Part shown: positions 35,588-45,028 of the stretch, piece by piece
Numbering within the stretch: the first letter of the stretch is position 1
Layout: every line of letters begins with the position of its first letter
Assembly: GCF_014206875.1 (NCBI RefSeq)
Contig: NZ_JACIJO010000001.1
Location: 1,576,680 to 1,640,679, forward strand
Direction of reading: 5' to 3'
DNA from: Algoriphagus iocasae
GTDB lineage: Bacteria > Bacteroidota > Bacteroidia > Cytophagales > Cyclobacteriaceae
Length of the DNA stretch: 64,000 nt
Made by a program: the position numbers and the translations under genes
Notes under the pieces: generated by a model
Database searches by the model: none
What the model saw: only the letters and a program-made list of their open reading frames with translations
What the model was told of the DNA's origin: nothing

Positions 35588-36478
35588 TTAAGCAATGACT
35601 TCCAGCTTGTAACCTTTGCCTCGTTTAACTACAATATTGATGTTCGGATCAACTTCCAGTTTTTTTCTGAGTTTTGAAATGAACACATCAAGGCTGCGGC
35701 CCACGATCACTCCTTCATCCTCCCAAATCTCTTTTTGAAGTCGGCTTCGCTCGATAACCTCGTTTGGTGACAAGGCAAAAATATGCAACACACGGGTTTC
35801 AGTTTTAGTCAGCTCGATGGTCTCTCCATTTATTTTGAGCTGTCGGGTCTCTGCGTCGAATGACATAGATCCCAATCTGAGCAAATTATTATCCTCAGGA
35901 TTGGAAGAGGATCTCCTAGGTTTGATAGATCTGAAGAAAATAAAACCAACCAATGCCATTGCTAAAAGAGATCCAATTAAGAATTCATTTTTAGAGAAGG
36001 AAATAGCTGCTGGTTTAAATTGAATGTTGATTTTGTAGTTTCCTAGCGGTTGGATTCTTCCTTTGCAGGCGATAATGTCATCCTTCTTGTCTTTGGATAT
36101 TGCATATCCAAACACCACCTTGGCATCAGCAGGGTTTACTACACTCACCACATAATCACGTGGAAAAGGACCTTCGGCTAACAAACGTTTGATCGTGTTT
36201 ACAAGGGAATCGGCTTGGAAAGTAAGCTCATTCTCAAAACTGATCTGATATTCATTTTCTGCGATCTTTTCTATTGGAAGCACCCTTGAGGTATTGTCGT
36301 CTGACTGTAGGAGTATCTCATGCCCGATTTTGCGAAGCAGCACTTCCTGCCTTGCCAAATCATAATCACTTCTGTCTACCCAATTGAATCCCACGCTAGC
36401 CAAAGAGATAATGACCAGCAGAATTGCTCCCAACAGGTAGTTGCGTTTTTCGGAGAAGAGATTTTGCATGAGTTTCAT
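35588..36478 (-). CDS. Membrane-anchored winged-helix transcription regulator
   Basis: 296 aa. A transmembrane helix near the N-terminus (about 14-32) and a second one at about 165-182 enclose a periplasmic domain of about 130 residues; the cytoplasmic C-terminus (about 200-296) is an OmpR/PhoB-type winged helix with LTKTETRVLHIFA and SLDVFISKLRKKLEVDPNI. This is a one-component design: signal domain outside, DNA-binding domain inside, similar in logic to ToxR/CadC but with the DNA-binding domain last. It is divergent from the propeller lipoprotein gene at 36588 with 109 bp between, which suggests it controls that gene and perhaps 37790 and 38550. Confidence 0.88.
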   Translation of the reverse strand: MKLMQNLFSEKRNYLLGAILLVIISLASVGFNWVDRSDYDLARQEVLLRKIGHEILLQSDDNTSRVLPIEKIAENEYQISFENELTFQADSLVNTIKRLLAEGPFPRDYVVSVVNPADAKVVFGYAISKDKKDDIIACKGRIQPLGNYKINIQFKPAAISFSKNEFLIGSLLAMALVGFIFFRSIKPRRSSSNPEDNNLLRLGSMSFDAETRQLKINGETIELTKTETRVLHIFALSPNEVIERSRLQKEIWEDEGVIVGRSLDVFISKLRKKLEVDPNINIVVKRGKGYKLEVIA

Positions 36479-36587
36479 TGTGTTACTAGTTTATTTACAA
36501 AGTTTACATTCTTCTTTACAATCAGGATTCTTTGAACGAGAGGAATCCAAATAGATTTGTTGAATCAATCATTGAAAGGTACTAAAA

Positions 36588-37757
36588 ATGATAAAATTCT
36601 TTTCCCTGCCCATTTTATTCTTGATGCTTGTTCTGTTCGCTTCTTGTGGATCAGGCGAGACCAAGGATGCCAAAGAAAGTCCTGACCCTGTAGACCAAAA
36701 ATCCGAAATTAAAGTCCAGACTACCTCTCACGGACCCAAAACGATCACTCGAAACATACTTCAAGATAAAAATGGCGATATATGGATTGCTACTTTTGAG
36801 GGTGTTTTTAAATATGATGCCAGTCTACCTTCTAGTGAAGGATCTGAAGGGAATGAGCCTGTAAGGCAAGAAAAATTATTCACCAACATGACCAGTGAAG
36901 TTAGTTCGGCTCGATTCTTTTCTATTTTGGAAGATAGCAAGGGAAACATTTGGCTGGGCTCCATTGGCTCTGGTGTTTATTTTTACGATGGAGTAAACTT
37001 TCAAAATTTTACGACCGAGGACGGACTTGTTAATAATGAAGTTACGAGTATTTATGAAGACAAATCCGGTAATATTTGGTTTGGTGTCAATGGGGGATTA
37101 AGCCGTTATGAGCCTTCGGAAGTGTCCATGAAAAGTGAAAAAGTCCAAGCAATTGGTGAATCAATCCTTCAAAATTTCATAATTGAAGATGATTCAATCA
37201 GGGAAGATCATTCAGGGAAAATTATTCCTGATTTTTCACGTCCTCCAATCGAAGTGACTTCTATTGTTGAAGACAAGACTGGCAAGCTTTGGATTGCCAC
37301 AAGGGGCAATACCTTTATTTATGAAGGGGAAAAATTTACTGCTGTGACCTACCAAGGTAAACCTTTCAAGAATGTCCGATCACTTCTCAAAGATTCAAAA
37401 GGAAATATTTGGCTTGGTGGAAATGATGGTCTTTGGCGCTATGACCCTTCGGTTGCGTCCATTATAGGTGGCGGCACATTTACTAATTTCTCTCAGAATT
37501 TTATGGGTTCAATAATTGAAGACAGCAAAGGGAATATATGGACAACTTCTGAAGGCCCTCAAGGCTGGATACTTTCACGCTATGATGCACTTTCATTGTC
37601 CCAAAATAAGCCTGCTGTTACCGAAATAAATCCAAATGAAGGAAAGATGCTTTTTGGGATTATGGAAGACAATGACGGAAGTATTTGGGTTGGATCTTTA
37701 GGGGTGTTGTGTTTTGATCCCAAGGTTCCTGTCGAAAAGGAAAATACAAGCCTATAA
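36588..37757 (+). CDS. Lipoprotein with two-component-regulator-type beta-propeller
   Basis: 389 aa with lipobox FASC (Cys21) followed by GSGETKD. Six to seven Reg_prop-like repeats carry the motif LxDxxGNIWxGxxxGxxxYD, for example ILEDSKGNIWLGS near 113, IYEDKSGNIWFGV near 155, IVEDKTGKLWIAT near 225 and LLKDSKGNIWLGG near 265. In hybrid two-component systems these propellers sense glycans in the periplasm; here the propeller stands free on a lipoprotein without kinase. It may bind a ligand and interact with the divergent membrane regulator (inference). It is followed by 37790 with a 32-bp gap. Confidence 0.88.
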   Translation: MIKFFSLPILFLMLVLFASCGSGETKDAKESPDPVDQKSEIKVQTTSHGPKTITRNILQDKNGDIWIATFEGVFKYDASLPSSEGSEGNEPVRQEKLFTNMTSEVSSARFFSILEDSKGNIWLGSIGSGVYFYDGVNFQNFTTEDGLVNNEVTSIYEDKSGNIWFGVNGGLSRYEPSEVSMKSEKVQAIGESILQNFIIEDDSIREDHSGKIIPDFSRPPIEVTSIVEDKTGKLWIATRGNTFIYEGEKFTAVTYQGKPFKNVRSLLKDSKGNIWLGGNDGLWRYDPSVASIIGGGTFTNFSQNFMGSIIEDSKGNIWTTSEGPQGWILSRYDALSLSQNKPAVTEINPNEGKMLFGIMEDNDGSIWVGSLGVLCFDPKVPVEKENTSL

Positions 37758-37789
37758 AAAGCAAGTTCAAAAACTAAGTCAATTTTAAA

Positions 37790-38362
37790 ATGAAAAATAA
37801 AAGAACCGTATTCTCTTGTCTGATTATTCTTTTGGCTGGTGTTACTTATTATGCAACACAGGCTCAACAAAATAGCAACACCCAACGCGCTGACTATTCC
37901 GGGGTATGGAAATCCAAGGAGTCGATCAGTATGGGCGGAAATATAGTCTGCAGCTTCGACGCTGGTGATCGTATGCTGGCGAATACTATGAAAATAATAC
38001 AACAGCCCACTTTTCTTACTATCGAGACATCAAGTTCCTTTCCTGGTGAGGTGCCGGTTGCAGGTACTGAAAAACTGACCTTTGATGGTAAAGTAGGCCA
38101 AATTGATCATGGGCCTGATAGAGGGAAGGAGTTTAGCGCAAAATGGTCTGCCGATAGAAAAACTCTGACTGTTAATTCCACCGTTCACCTGATGATCCAT
38201 AAGCCATATAAAGAAAACCCTATGGAACAAATGCTTGTATTTGTAACGGAGGTTTGGGAATTGAGTGATGATGGCAACACGATTACTATTCATTCTCAGG
38301 CAAAAGAAAAATCTGAAAAAATTGAGCGTTCCTGGACGACGGTATTCGAAAAAGCCAATTAG
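37790..38362 (+). CDS. Secreted small beta-rich protein of unknown function
   Basis: 190 aa with a signal peptide (cut near TQAQQ). The mature part starts DYSGVWKSKES and is rich in beta-strands with LTFDGKVGQIDHGPDRG and WSADRKTLTVNS, a pattern like lipocalin or copper-resistance-type small barrels. I cannot assign a family. It follows the propeller lipoprotein by 32 bp and is probably co-transcribed. A weak hairpin with AAGCC/GGCTT arms follows at about 38382-38405. Confidence 0.7.
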   Translation: MKNKRTVFSCLIILLAGVTYYATQAQQNSNTQRADYSGVWKSKESISMGGNIVCSFDAGDRMLANTMKIIQQPTFLTIETSSSFPGEVPVAGTEKLTFDGKVGQIDHGPDRGKEFSAKWSADRKTLTVNSTVHLMIHKPYKENPMEQMLVFVTEVWELSDDGNTITIHSQAKEKSEKIERSWTTVFEKAN

Positions 38363-38549
38363 AATTTAACGACTAATTTGAACAAGCCTGGCGACGTTAC
38401 GGGCTTATTTTATTATCATTCATCCACAATCCACTATTTTGCTTTTGTAAATAATAGCAGGTAATTTTTTCAAATGGCGCTTCTTCAAAAAGATTTGATG
38501 TGGTGAGTTATGAAAGAAAAAACTTCGGATAATAGAAAATGAATTAAAT

Positions 38550-38903
38550 ATGAACGTCCAAATTGAAGGGTTAATAAAAAGAGCTTATTCGGCTTTTAAC
38601 GCCCGAGACATAGATACTGCACTTTCTGCCTTTCATCCCGAAGTAGAATGGCCAAAAGCTTTTGAAGGTGGGTATGTTAGTGGGTACGAGGAAGTCAGGA
38701 AATATTGGACAAGACAATGGACGGAAATAGACCCGAATGTCAAACCAATCGGATTTATTGAACGGACAAATGGAACAGTTGAGGTATCTGTATTGCAAAA
38801 AGTAAAAGACTTAAATGGCGATGTGGTATTTGACGGAGTCGTAAAACATATCATCACTATCCAAGACAATTTATTTCGGAGAATGGATATTGAACTTGAA
38901 TAA
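38550..38903 (+). CDS. SnoaL/NTF2-like small protein
   Basis: 117 aa in the cystatin-like NTF2 cone fold. It opens with IKRAYSAFNARDIDTALSAFHPEVEW, the typical helix followed by the first strand, and ends with a run of strands. The superfamily holds ketosteroid isomerases, polyketide cyclases and many stand-alone small-ligand proteins, so a specific reaction cannot be named. It is 187 bp behind 37790; joint transcription is uncertain. Confidence 0.8.
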   Translation: MNVQIEGLIKRAYSAFNARDIDTALSAFHPEVEWPKAFEGGYVSGYEEVRKYWTRQWTEIDPNVKPIGFIERTNGTVEVSVLQKVKDLNGDVVFDGVVKHIITIQDNLFRRMDIELE

Positions 38904-39036
38904 ATAAAAAAGCATAAGCACTGCGATACCTAATCTTATGACGAGCCCTTTCCCTAAATCCCCTCGACGAAATCCTTAATTTGGAATTAGCCGAATTCTT
39001 CCAATCAATTAGCCGGATACTTAAAGCAAGCGGACT

Positions 39037-39065
39037 AATCACCAAGTCATTTTTCATTGGTGATT
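39037..39065 (+). terminator. Possible terminator hairpin
   Basis: AATCACCAA (39037-39045) pairs with TTGGTGATT (39057-39065) across 11 nt and is followed on the plus strand by TTGGGGTTTT. The U-tract is interrupted, so termination may be weak. It could end the 38550 transcript, and it lies just past the full-length end of the minus-strand regulator. Confidence 0.45.
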
Positions 39066-39105
39066 TTGGGGTTTTAAATTTGATCCAACCTAAACTAAAA
39101 AGAAT

Positions 39106-39186
39106 TTACTTTAAAATGCGATCGATCTGAACTTTATATGATTTCCCAATTGGTATAGTATTATCACCTATTACAATCTGATTTCC
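39106..39186 (-). pseudogene. Severed C-terminus of the LytTR regulator
   Basis: Directly after the TAG the frame reads GNQIVIGDNTIPIGKSYK and runs to TAA at 39106-39108. This is the expected final strand and helix of a LytTR domain (usually I..I...G..IPIS..YK). Regulator plus this piece is 234 codons, the normal family length. Codon at the stop was likely GAG or CAG. Confidence 0.8.
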
Positions 39187-39810
39187 CTATATGGATTTTA
39201 TATGCTTTTTTGCTACCAAAAAAGATCGATGAACTTGAATCAATCCATCTAAAGGAATATGTTCTGAAATTGAAGATAAACTCCCTCGCAATGTGATGAC
39301 TTCTTTTTTCATCACTATTTTAATATAGTTACCAGAAGCTTCTACAAACAGAATATCATCAACCTCTACTTGTATATATTTATTGGTTGACCGAATGAAA
39401 ATTCTATCCTGACGGGTATCAACCACTTCATTTTGTGAGGAAGAAACAGTATTGACTCTATCTATTTTTGCTTTATTGACGGCCTTCAAAAAACGCTCGA
39501 AAGAAAAGGGTTTTAATAGGTAATCCACAATATTTAATTCATAACCTTCCAATGCATGTTCTTTGTATGCTGTAGTAACAATTATTTCTGGCTGATTAGA
39601 AAGTGTTTTAATAAACTCGAACCCGTGGAGTTTTGGCATATTTAGATCTAGAAAAATCAGATCAACAGAATTTCTACTTAGAAAATCTATCGCTTCAATA
39701 GCATCATAACAGTCTTTCATTAATTGCATATTGGGTAATAATCCGCAATACTTCTTAATGATGTCATGTGCGATCGATTCATCATCCACGATAATATATT
39801 TGATACTCAT
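39187..39810 (-). CDS. LytTR-family response regulator, truncated by an in-frame stop
   Basis: 207 aa up to a TAG at 39187-39189. The receiver has DD at residues 8-9 and acceptor Asp near 55 in VDLIFLDLNMPKLHG. The LytTR DNA-binding domain begins at DRIFIRSTNKYIQVE (about 137) and stops right after VHRSFLVAKKHIKSI, before its last strands. Beyond the TAG the same frame continues with the missing piece of the domain (39106-39186), so one base change explains the truncation. It overlaps the kinase stop/start by 4 bp, as in normal pairs. The short protein probably binds DNA poorly, unless the stop is a sequencing error or is read through. Confidence 0.85.
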   Translation of the reverse strand: MSIKYIIVDDESIAHDIIKKYCGLLPNMQLMKDCYDAIEAIDFLSRNSVDLIFLDLNMPKLHGFEFIKTLSNQPEIIVTTAYKEHALEGYELNIVDYLLKPFSFERFLKAVNKAKIDRVNTVSSSQNEVVDTRQDRIFIRSTNKYIQVEVDDILFVEASGNYIKIVMKKEVITLRGSLSSISEHIPLDGLIQVHRSFLVAKKHIKSI

Positions 39811-40601
39811 AAACGCAGGCTTAATCGAATTTTATAAATGCCGGATTGGCTGTTTGTTATTTCAAGTTCATGCTTGTCCAAATACACTAATTCTAACCGC
39901 TTCCGAAGATTTTTTAGTCCAATTCCTTCATTTTGATTTATATCATCAACATCAAAATTATTTTCAATTTCAAAGTCAATAAGCTTTTTGCTAGCCTTTA
40001 ATCGAATGTGGACAAAAGCATCCCTTCTCAGTTTTTCTACGCCATGCTTAAAAGCATTTTCGACCATAATGATAAACAACAGGGGCATGATTTCAATATC
40101 CTTATCTTCAACCTCTACATCAAATCGTATTGCAATTTCCTTGTGATATCGCATGCGATGCAGATCCATGTAATTTTCAAGATAGGTTATTTCTTCGCCT
40201 AGGCTTACCCAATTATTCTGGCCTTCATAAATACTGTACCGCATTAAGTCAGATAGCTTAAGAATTAATTGTTGCGCTTTTTCAGGATCCTTTTCCACTA
40301 ACCCATATAGGTTATTCAGGGTATTAAAAAAGAAGTGTGGATTGACCTGGCTTTTTAAGTGCATTAGCTCGGCTTGCTTTTTTTCTTTTTTAAGCCGAAG
40401 AATTAGCTTGATCTGGATTACCATCCATCGAATCATCCAGACAGACATGGCTGTGAAAAACAGTAAAGCGAATATTTCAAACCCTTCTTGTTCTCCAAAA
40501 GCATCGTTGAAAATCACAATCAATAGGGTTGTGAAAATAAAAAAGTAAGGAATAAGCTTTTTGAGGAGTCGCCTGCTTAAGAATTTCTGAAATAAAGCCA
40601 T
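39807..40601 (-). CDS. LytS/YehU-type sensor histidine kinase
   Basis: 264 aa. Two transmembrane helices (about 15-30 and 40-60), then a His_kinase domain with acceptor His in LKSQVNPHFFFNTLNNLYGL (about 105) and a HATPase region with VENAFKHGVEK (about 183) and GIGLKNLRKRLELVY (about 228). There is no extracellular domain of note, so it probably senses within the membrane. It overlaps the LytTR regulator gene by 4 bp. The divergent ABC exporter/peptidase operon starts 199 bp away and is the likely target. In this family the regulator commonly controls an adjacent ABC transporter. Confidence 0.93.
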   Translation of the reverse strand: MALFQKFLSRRLLKKLIPYFFIFTTLLIVIFNDAFGEQEGFEIFALLFFTAMSVWMIRWMVIQIKLILRLKKEKKQAELMHLKSQVNPHFFFNTLNNLYGLVEKDPEKAQQLILKLSDLMRYSIYEGQNNWVSLGEEITYLENYMDLHRMRYHKEIAIRFDVEVEDKDIEIMPLLFIIMVENAFKHGVEKLRRDAFVHIRLKASKKLIDFEIENNFDVDDINQNEGIGLKNLRKRLELVYLDKHELEITNSQSGIYKIRLSLRL

Positions 40602-40800
40602 CCTGCGAAGTTACTCAAAATTCAAAAGGACAATACTTCATGGTGTAGAAGTATGCACAGGAGTGATGAACGTTTGTCAACAAGGTGTAAAGCTTTATTC
40701 CATCAAATAACAGTGTTCTAAACCCGATACAAAGCTGTCTGTCCCAGATTTTTTTCGGATCACTTCAAAGACCCTAGTATTAGGTCAAATTAATTTATTT

Positions 40801-41673
40801 ATGGACCAACTAATCATCAAGGATCTTTCTAAAACCTATTCCAACGGGGTCAAAGCACTTCAAAATATTTCGCTTCAAATACCCAAAGGTATGTTTGGGC
40901 TATTAGGACCTAATGGAGCCGGTAAATCCACACTCATGCGAACCATTGCAACTTTGCAGGAACCCGACACAGGAAGTGTTCAACTAGGAGCAATCAATAT
41001 TCTACATTCACCAAATGAACTTCGAAAAGTGTTGGGATATCTGCCCCAACAGTTTGGAGTTTATCCGGCACTATCAGCAGAAATGCTTTTAAATCACTTG
41101 GCTGTTTTAAAAGGAGTAATCAAAAAAAATGAACGCAAAGCCATCGTGCATGCGCTACTTCACAAGGTTAATTTGTACGAAGTAAGAAAACAGAAATTGG
41201 GTGAATTCTCTGGAGGAATGAAACAACGCTTTGGTATTGCCCAGGCTTTGCTGAATAATCCTAAACTATTGATTGTGGATGAGCCAACCGCTGGACTGGA
41301 TCCAGCGGAGCGCAACCGCTTTTACAATCTGTTGAGTGAGGTAGGGGAGCAGACCATCGTGATTCTATCCACACACATTGTTGATGATATAAAGGAGCTG
41401 TGTACCAACATGGCCATTATCAACAAAGGGAATGTGATTGTTCAGGGCAATCCAATACAAATTATGGACAATCTTCGAGGGCGTTTGTATGAAAAGACCA
41501 TCCAAAAAAGCGAACTGGAACTTTACCGGAAGGAATATCAGGTAATCAGTGATCGTCTGTATCTGGGAAATCAACTGGTGCATGTAGTCAGTGATTCATA
41601 TCCTGGTTCGGGCTTCAATCCAATTGATGCCAATCTGGAGGATGTTTATATGTATCAAATTTTCAATTCGTAA
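40801..41673 (+). CDS. ABC transporter ATP-binding protein
   Basis: 290 aa. Walker A GLLGPNGAGKST (about 34-45), a Q-loop in LPQQFGVYP, signature LGEFSGGMKQR (about 135), Walker B LLIVDEPTAGLDP (about 156) and the switch His in STHIVDD. The C-terminal extension resembles the CcmA/NatA-type exporters. It precedes the permease by 12 bp and must power it. The operon is divergent from the LytS/LytT pair, with 199 bp between. The exported substrate is unknown. Confidence 0.95.
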   Translation: MDQLIIKDLSKTYSNGVKALQNISLQIPKGMFGLLGPNGAGKSTLMRTIATLQEPDTGSVQLGAINILHSPNELRKVLGYLPQQFGVYPALSAEMLLNHLAVLKGVIKKNERKAIVHALLHKVNLYEVRKQKLGEFSGGMKQRFGIAQALLNNPKLLIVDEPTAGLDPAERNRFYNLLSEVGEQTIVILSTHIVDDIKELCTNMAIINKGNVIVQGNPIQIMDNLRGRLYEKTIQKSELELYRKEYQVISDRLYLGNQLVHVVSDSYPGSGFNPIDANLEDVYMYQIFNS

Positions 41674-41685
41674 TTCCGATTTATT

Positions 41686-44600
41686 ATGCTCTACGAATTT
41701 TTCAAATTCGAATTACGATATAGATTAAAGCGACCTGAGACCTATTTCTTCTTCCTTCTGCTTTTCATGTTTTCAGCTGTGGGAGTTGAGTTTGTTTTTG
41801 AAGGAATAGATTTGGGATTAGTTAAGAAGAATTCACCCCTGGTGATTGCAAAAACCATGGGAGCTATTTCGGGCCTGTCCATGGTCATTGCGTCTATGAT
41901 TATGGGAGTTCCAGTATTGCGAGACTTCCAATATGACGTTGCTTCAATTATTTATGTCAACCCGATTTCAAAAAAAGACTACTTGCTAGGCCGTTTTCTG
42001 GGATCTTTTTTTGTGTTACTGGTTATTTTCAGTGGGGTATTATGGGGAATGATGATAGGGGAATTTCTGCCCTGGAATGATTCAGGAGAATTCCTTCCAT
42101 TCCGATCAATTTACTATCTGCAGCCTTTTCTATGGGTAGTTTTACCCACTTTGTTCTTTGGTGCAGCTGTCTTTTTTGCAGCTGGCACGATCAGCAAAAA
42201 TTTAATGGTGGTGTACACTCAGGGAGTGATCATTTTTGTTTTGTTCATGATTACAAAAGGTATAACAAATGAAACCTTACAGTCACTTCTAGACCCTTTT
42301 TCCCTGACTACACTTACCGATGCAAGTAAAGATTGGACAGTATCTGATAGAAATTCTCTCCTTATTCCTTTTACCGGGATTATGCTGTTCAACAAGCTTT
42401 TCTGGGTTATATTAGGTATTTCTGCACTAATCATAACCTATTTCAAATTTCAGTTCATCGTTGTCAACGAAAAGGCAATTAGCAACAAGAAGAAGAAAAA
42501 CTCTGAAAGCTATCCTAAGCTTTTTAATAAATGCATACCATTAGTTACTCCTGTTTACTCAGCAAAAGCGCAGTTCGCCCAACTATTACATAATACCTGG
42601 TTTCATTTTGTTTCCATTCTCAAGCTCAAATCCTTTTGGGCGATTGTCCTGTGTTGTTTCATTATTATTCTTGTCAATTCCCTGAGTTTAGGTACTTCCT
42701 ATGGTGTAGATAGTTATCCTACCACTTACCTGATTATCGAAGAATTACAAGAAATGTCCATCTATTTCTTTATGATTCTATTGGTTTTTTATTCTGGTGA
42801 AATCATATGGAAGGAGCGGGAAGTGAAGCTAGATCTTATTCATGACGCTACACCTCTTTCTAGTTTTGTGAATTTGGGAAGCAGGTTTTTCGCCTTGCTA
42901 CTTATCTATGCTATCGTGATGCTTTCGCTTATTGTTGCTGGCATGTTGTTCCAAACTTGGAAGGGTTACTATCACTATGAATTGAAAGTCTATTTCTATG
43001 GATTCTTTTTGGAGTTATTTCCTTTCTTAGCCTTGTACACCAATGCGTCGATATTCTTTCAGGCACTTACCGGAAACAAGTTTATGGGAATGCTCGCCAC
43101 TATTGCATTTGCAATAATCAATGTGGCGATTGGTGTTTTTGGTATGGAACATGTCCTCCTTAATTTTGGAGGACAATCCCTTCCTACTTATTCAGATATG
43201 AATGGATATGGACACTTCCTAAAAGCTTATATCTGGGTTAAATTCTATTGGTTTTTATTTGGGTTATTGCTTTTAATCTTTGCCAGTGTTTTGAGGGTAA
43301 GAGGTACCGATACAGGGTTTAAACAACGATGGACAAGCGGATTAAAGCATATTGGAAAACCGCTGACATCATTCACCGTGATATGTTTAGGTCTCTTCAT
43401 TGCTGTTGGTGGCTATATTTTTTACAATACCAATGTGCTCAATGAATTCTGGACTAAGGGCAAACAATCCAGTTTTAGGGCTGATTACGAAAAGAAACTG
43501 AAGCGTTATGAATATATTCCTCAACCAAAAATTATAGATGCAAACCTTCAAATAGACCTGTACCCTTCAAAAAGGGCCTATAACATTTCAGGTCAATATC
43601 TGCTAACCAATTCCTCGACAGAACCCATTCGGGAGATCCATGTCCAAAAACTAATTGAGTCAAATGTGGAATTAATGGATGTAACCTTTGATCGGACTAC
43701 TTCAAAAAATAATAAGTATAGTGATTATCATTATACTATTTACGAACTGAATCAAGCTTTAGCTCCGGGTGATACCATTCAGATGAACTTCAGACAAACT
43801 TTAAATCCCAGAGGTTTTGAAGGTGATAATTCGGATATAGATGTGGTGTATAACGGGACTTTCTTTGACAATGCAGAGCTTCCTACCTTTGGGTATCAGA
43901 AAAAATACGAACTTCAAAATGAAGATTATCGAAAAGAGTTTGGCTTGGATCCTAGAGTACAAAAAGCAAAGCTTGATCATGTAAGGGAATTGAAAAATGC
44001 ACGCAGCGGATCTGACTCGGATGGCCTTTACTTGGAAATGCGTATTAGTACAGATGCTGATCAGACTGCTTTGACTTCAGGTGAATTTGTCGATAATTGG
44101 AATTTGGATGGCCGCAATTATTATCATTTCAAAACCAATCAACCGATCATCAATTTCTGTCCAATCGTTTCTGCAAATTATGAGGTATTGACTGATCAAT
44201 GGAAACCCACAGGAGAAAATTCAGGTGAATTTGTTGATCTGGAGATCTATTATCAAAACGGGCATGAGTACAACCTCAGCCGTATGATAGAATCCATGAA
44301 ATTGTCTCTGGACTATTACAGCACCAATTTTGGTCCGTATCAATACAAACATCTTAGAATTGTGGAATTTCCCAGGTACCGATCATACGCTCAATCTTTA
44401 CCCGGCATTATCCCATTTTCGGAGGCAATCGGTTTTGTGATGGACATAGATGATGAAAAAGATGTGGACATGGTGTTTTTTATCACAGCACATGAAGTGG
44501 CGCACCAATGGTGGGGCTTGCAACTAGAAGCCGCAAACGTTCAGGGTCAAAATATGATTTTGGAAACGCTGGCTCAGTATTCTGCAATGATGGTGCTTAA

Positions 44601-45003
44601 AGGAAAATTTTCTGAAGAGAAAATTCAGCAGTTTTTGAATTTTCAATTGGATGAATATACGGAAGCTCGGCTCAAAACAAGTAAAGAAGAACTTCCACTC
44701 GCCATGGTTGAGAATGAAGAATATATCTATTATAACAAAGGAGCGCTAGCGATGTATGAATTGCAGGAACATCTAGGTGAGAAAAATGTAAACATGGCAT
44801 TGGGGAATTTCCTTAAGGATTGGCATTCTTTTAATAATCCTGCGAAGAAAAGTCGCTATGCTACTACCCAGGACCTAATTCCGTATTTTCGGGAAGTGGC
44901 GCCAGAATCGGCACAAGAAACTATTACCAATTTATTGGAGCAAGTAAAACCCTTTGACGAAAACAAGTTTCAACAGTCCCTGGAAACAGTGACAAATAAT
45001 TAA
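41686..45003 (+). CDS. ABC permease fused to M1-family aminopeptidase
   Basis: 1105 aa. The first half (about 1-590) has about a dozen transmembrane helices in two blocks of ABC-2 permease type, and the second half (about 600-1090) is an M1 peptidase-like domain outside the membrane. The gluzincin motif HEVAHQWWG starts at His936, with zinc ligands His936 and His940 and the third ligand Glu in NMILETLAQYSA. Upstream, LPGIIPFSEAIGF occupies the place of the GxMEN exopeptidase motif, so the usual N-terminal recognition is not conserved. The fusion suggests that a peptide is cut as it is exported, or that the transporter senses peptides. Such fusions recur in Bacteroidota, but their physiological role is unclear. 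Confidence 0.9.
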   Translation: MLYEFFKFELRYRLKRPETYFFFLLLFMFSAVGVEFVFEGIDLGLVKKNSPLVIAKTMGAISGLSMVIASMIMGVPVLRDFQYDVASIIYVNPISKKDYLLGRFLGSFFVLLVIFSGVLWGMMIGEFLPWNDSGEFLPFRSIYYLQPFLWVVLPTLFFGAAVFFAAGTISKNLMVVYTQGVIIFVLFMITKGITNETLQSLLDPFSLTTLTDASKDWTVSDRNSLLIPFTGIMLFNKLFWVILGISALIITYFKFQFIVVNEKAISNKKKKNSESYPKLFNKCIPLVTPVYSAKAQFAQLLHNTWFHFVSILKLKSFWAIVLCCFIIILVNSLSLGTSYGVDSYPTTYLIIEELQEMSIYFFMILLVFYSGEIIWKEREVKLDLIHDATPLSSFVNLGSRFFALLLIYAIVMLSLIVAGMLFQTWKGYYHYELKVYFYGFFLELFPFLALYTNASIFFQALTGNKFMGMLATIAFAIINVAIGVFGMEHVLLNFGGQSLPTYSDMNGYGHFLKAYIWVKFYWFLFGLLLLIFASVLRVRGTDTGFKQRWTSGLKHIGKPLTSFTVICLGLFIAVGGYIFYNTNVLNEFWTKGKQSSFRADYEKKLKRYEYIPQPKIIDANLQIDLYPSKRAYNISGQYLLTNSSTEPIREIHVQKLIESNVELMDVTFDRTTSKNNKYSDYHYTIYELNQALAPGDTIQMNFRQTLNPRGFEGDNSDIDVVYNGTFFDNAELPTFGYQKKYELQNEDYRKEFGLDPRVQKAKLDHVRELKNARSGSDSDGLYLEMRISTDADQTALTSGEFVDNWNLDGRNYYHFKTNQPIINFCPIVSANYEVLTDQWKPTGENSGEFVDLEIYYQNGHEYNLSRMIESMKLSLDYYSTNFGPYQYKHLRIVEFPRYRSYAQSLPGIIPFSEAIGFVMDIDDEKDVDMVFFITAHEVAHQWWGLQLEAANVQGQNMILETLAQYSAMMVLKGKFSEEKIQQFLNFQLDEYTEARLKTSKEELPLAMVENEEYIYYNKGALAMYELQEHLGEKNVNMALGNFLKDWHSFNNPAKKSRYATTQDLIPYFREVAPESAQETITNLLEQVKPFDENKFQQSLETVTNN

Positions 45004-45028
45004 TCTATATAATCTAAAATCAACCAAA

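Noticed and set aside
38942..39130. Open frame on the plus strand reading LNPLDEILNLELAEFFQSISRILKASG
   Set aside because: It looks protein-like and may be a relic, but has no start codon in range, crosses a hairpin and overlaps the regulator tail; too short to support.
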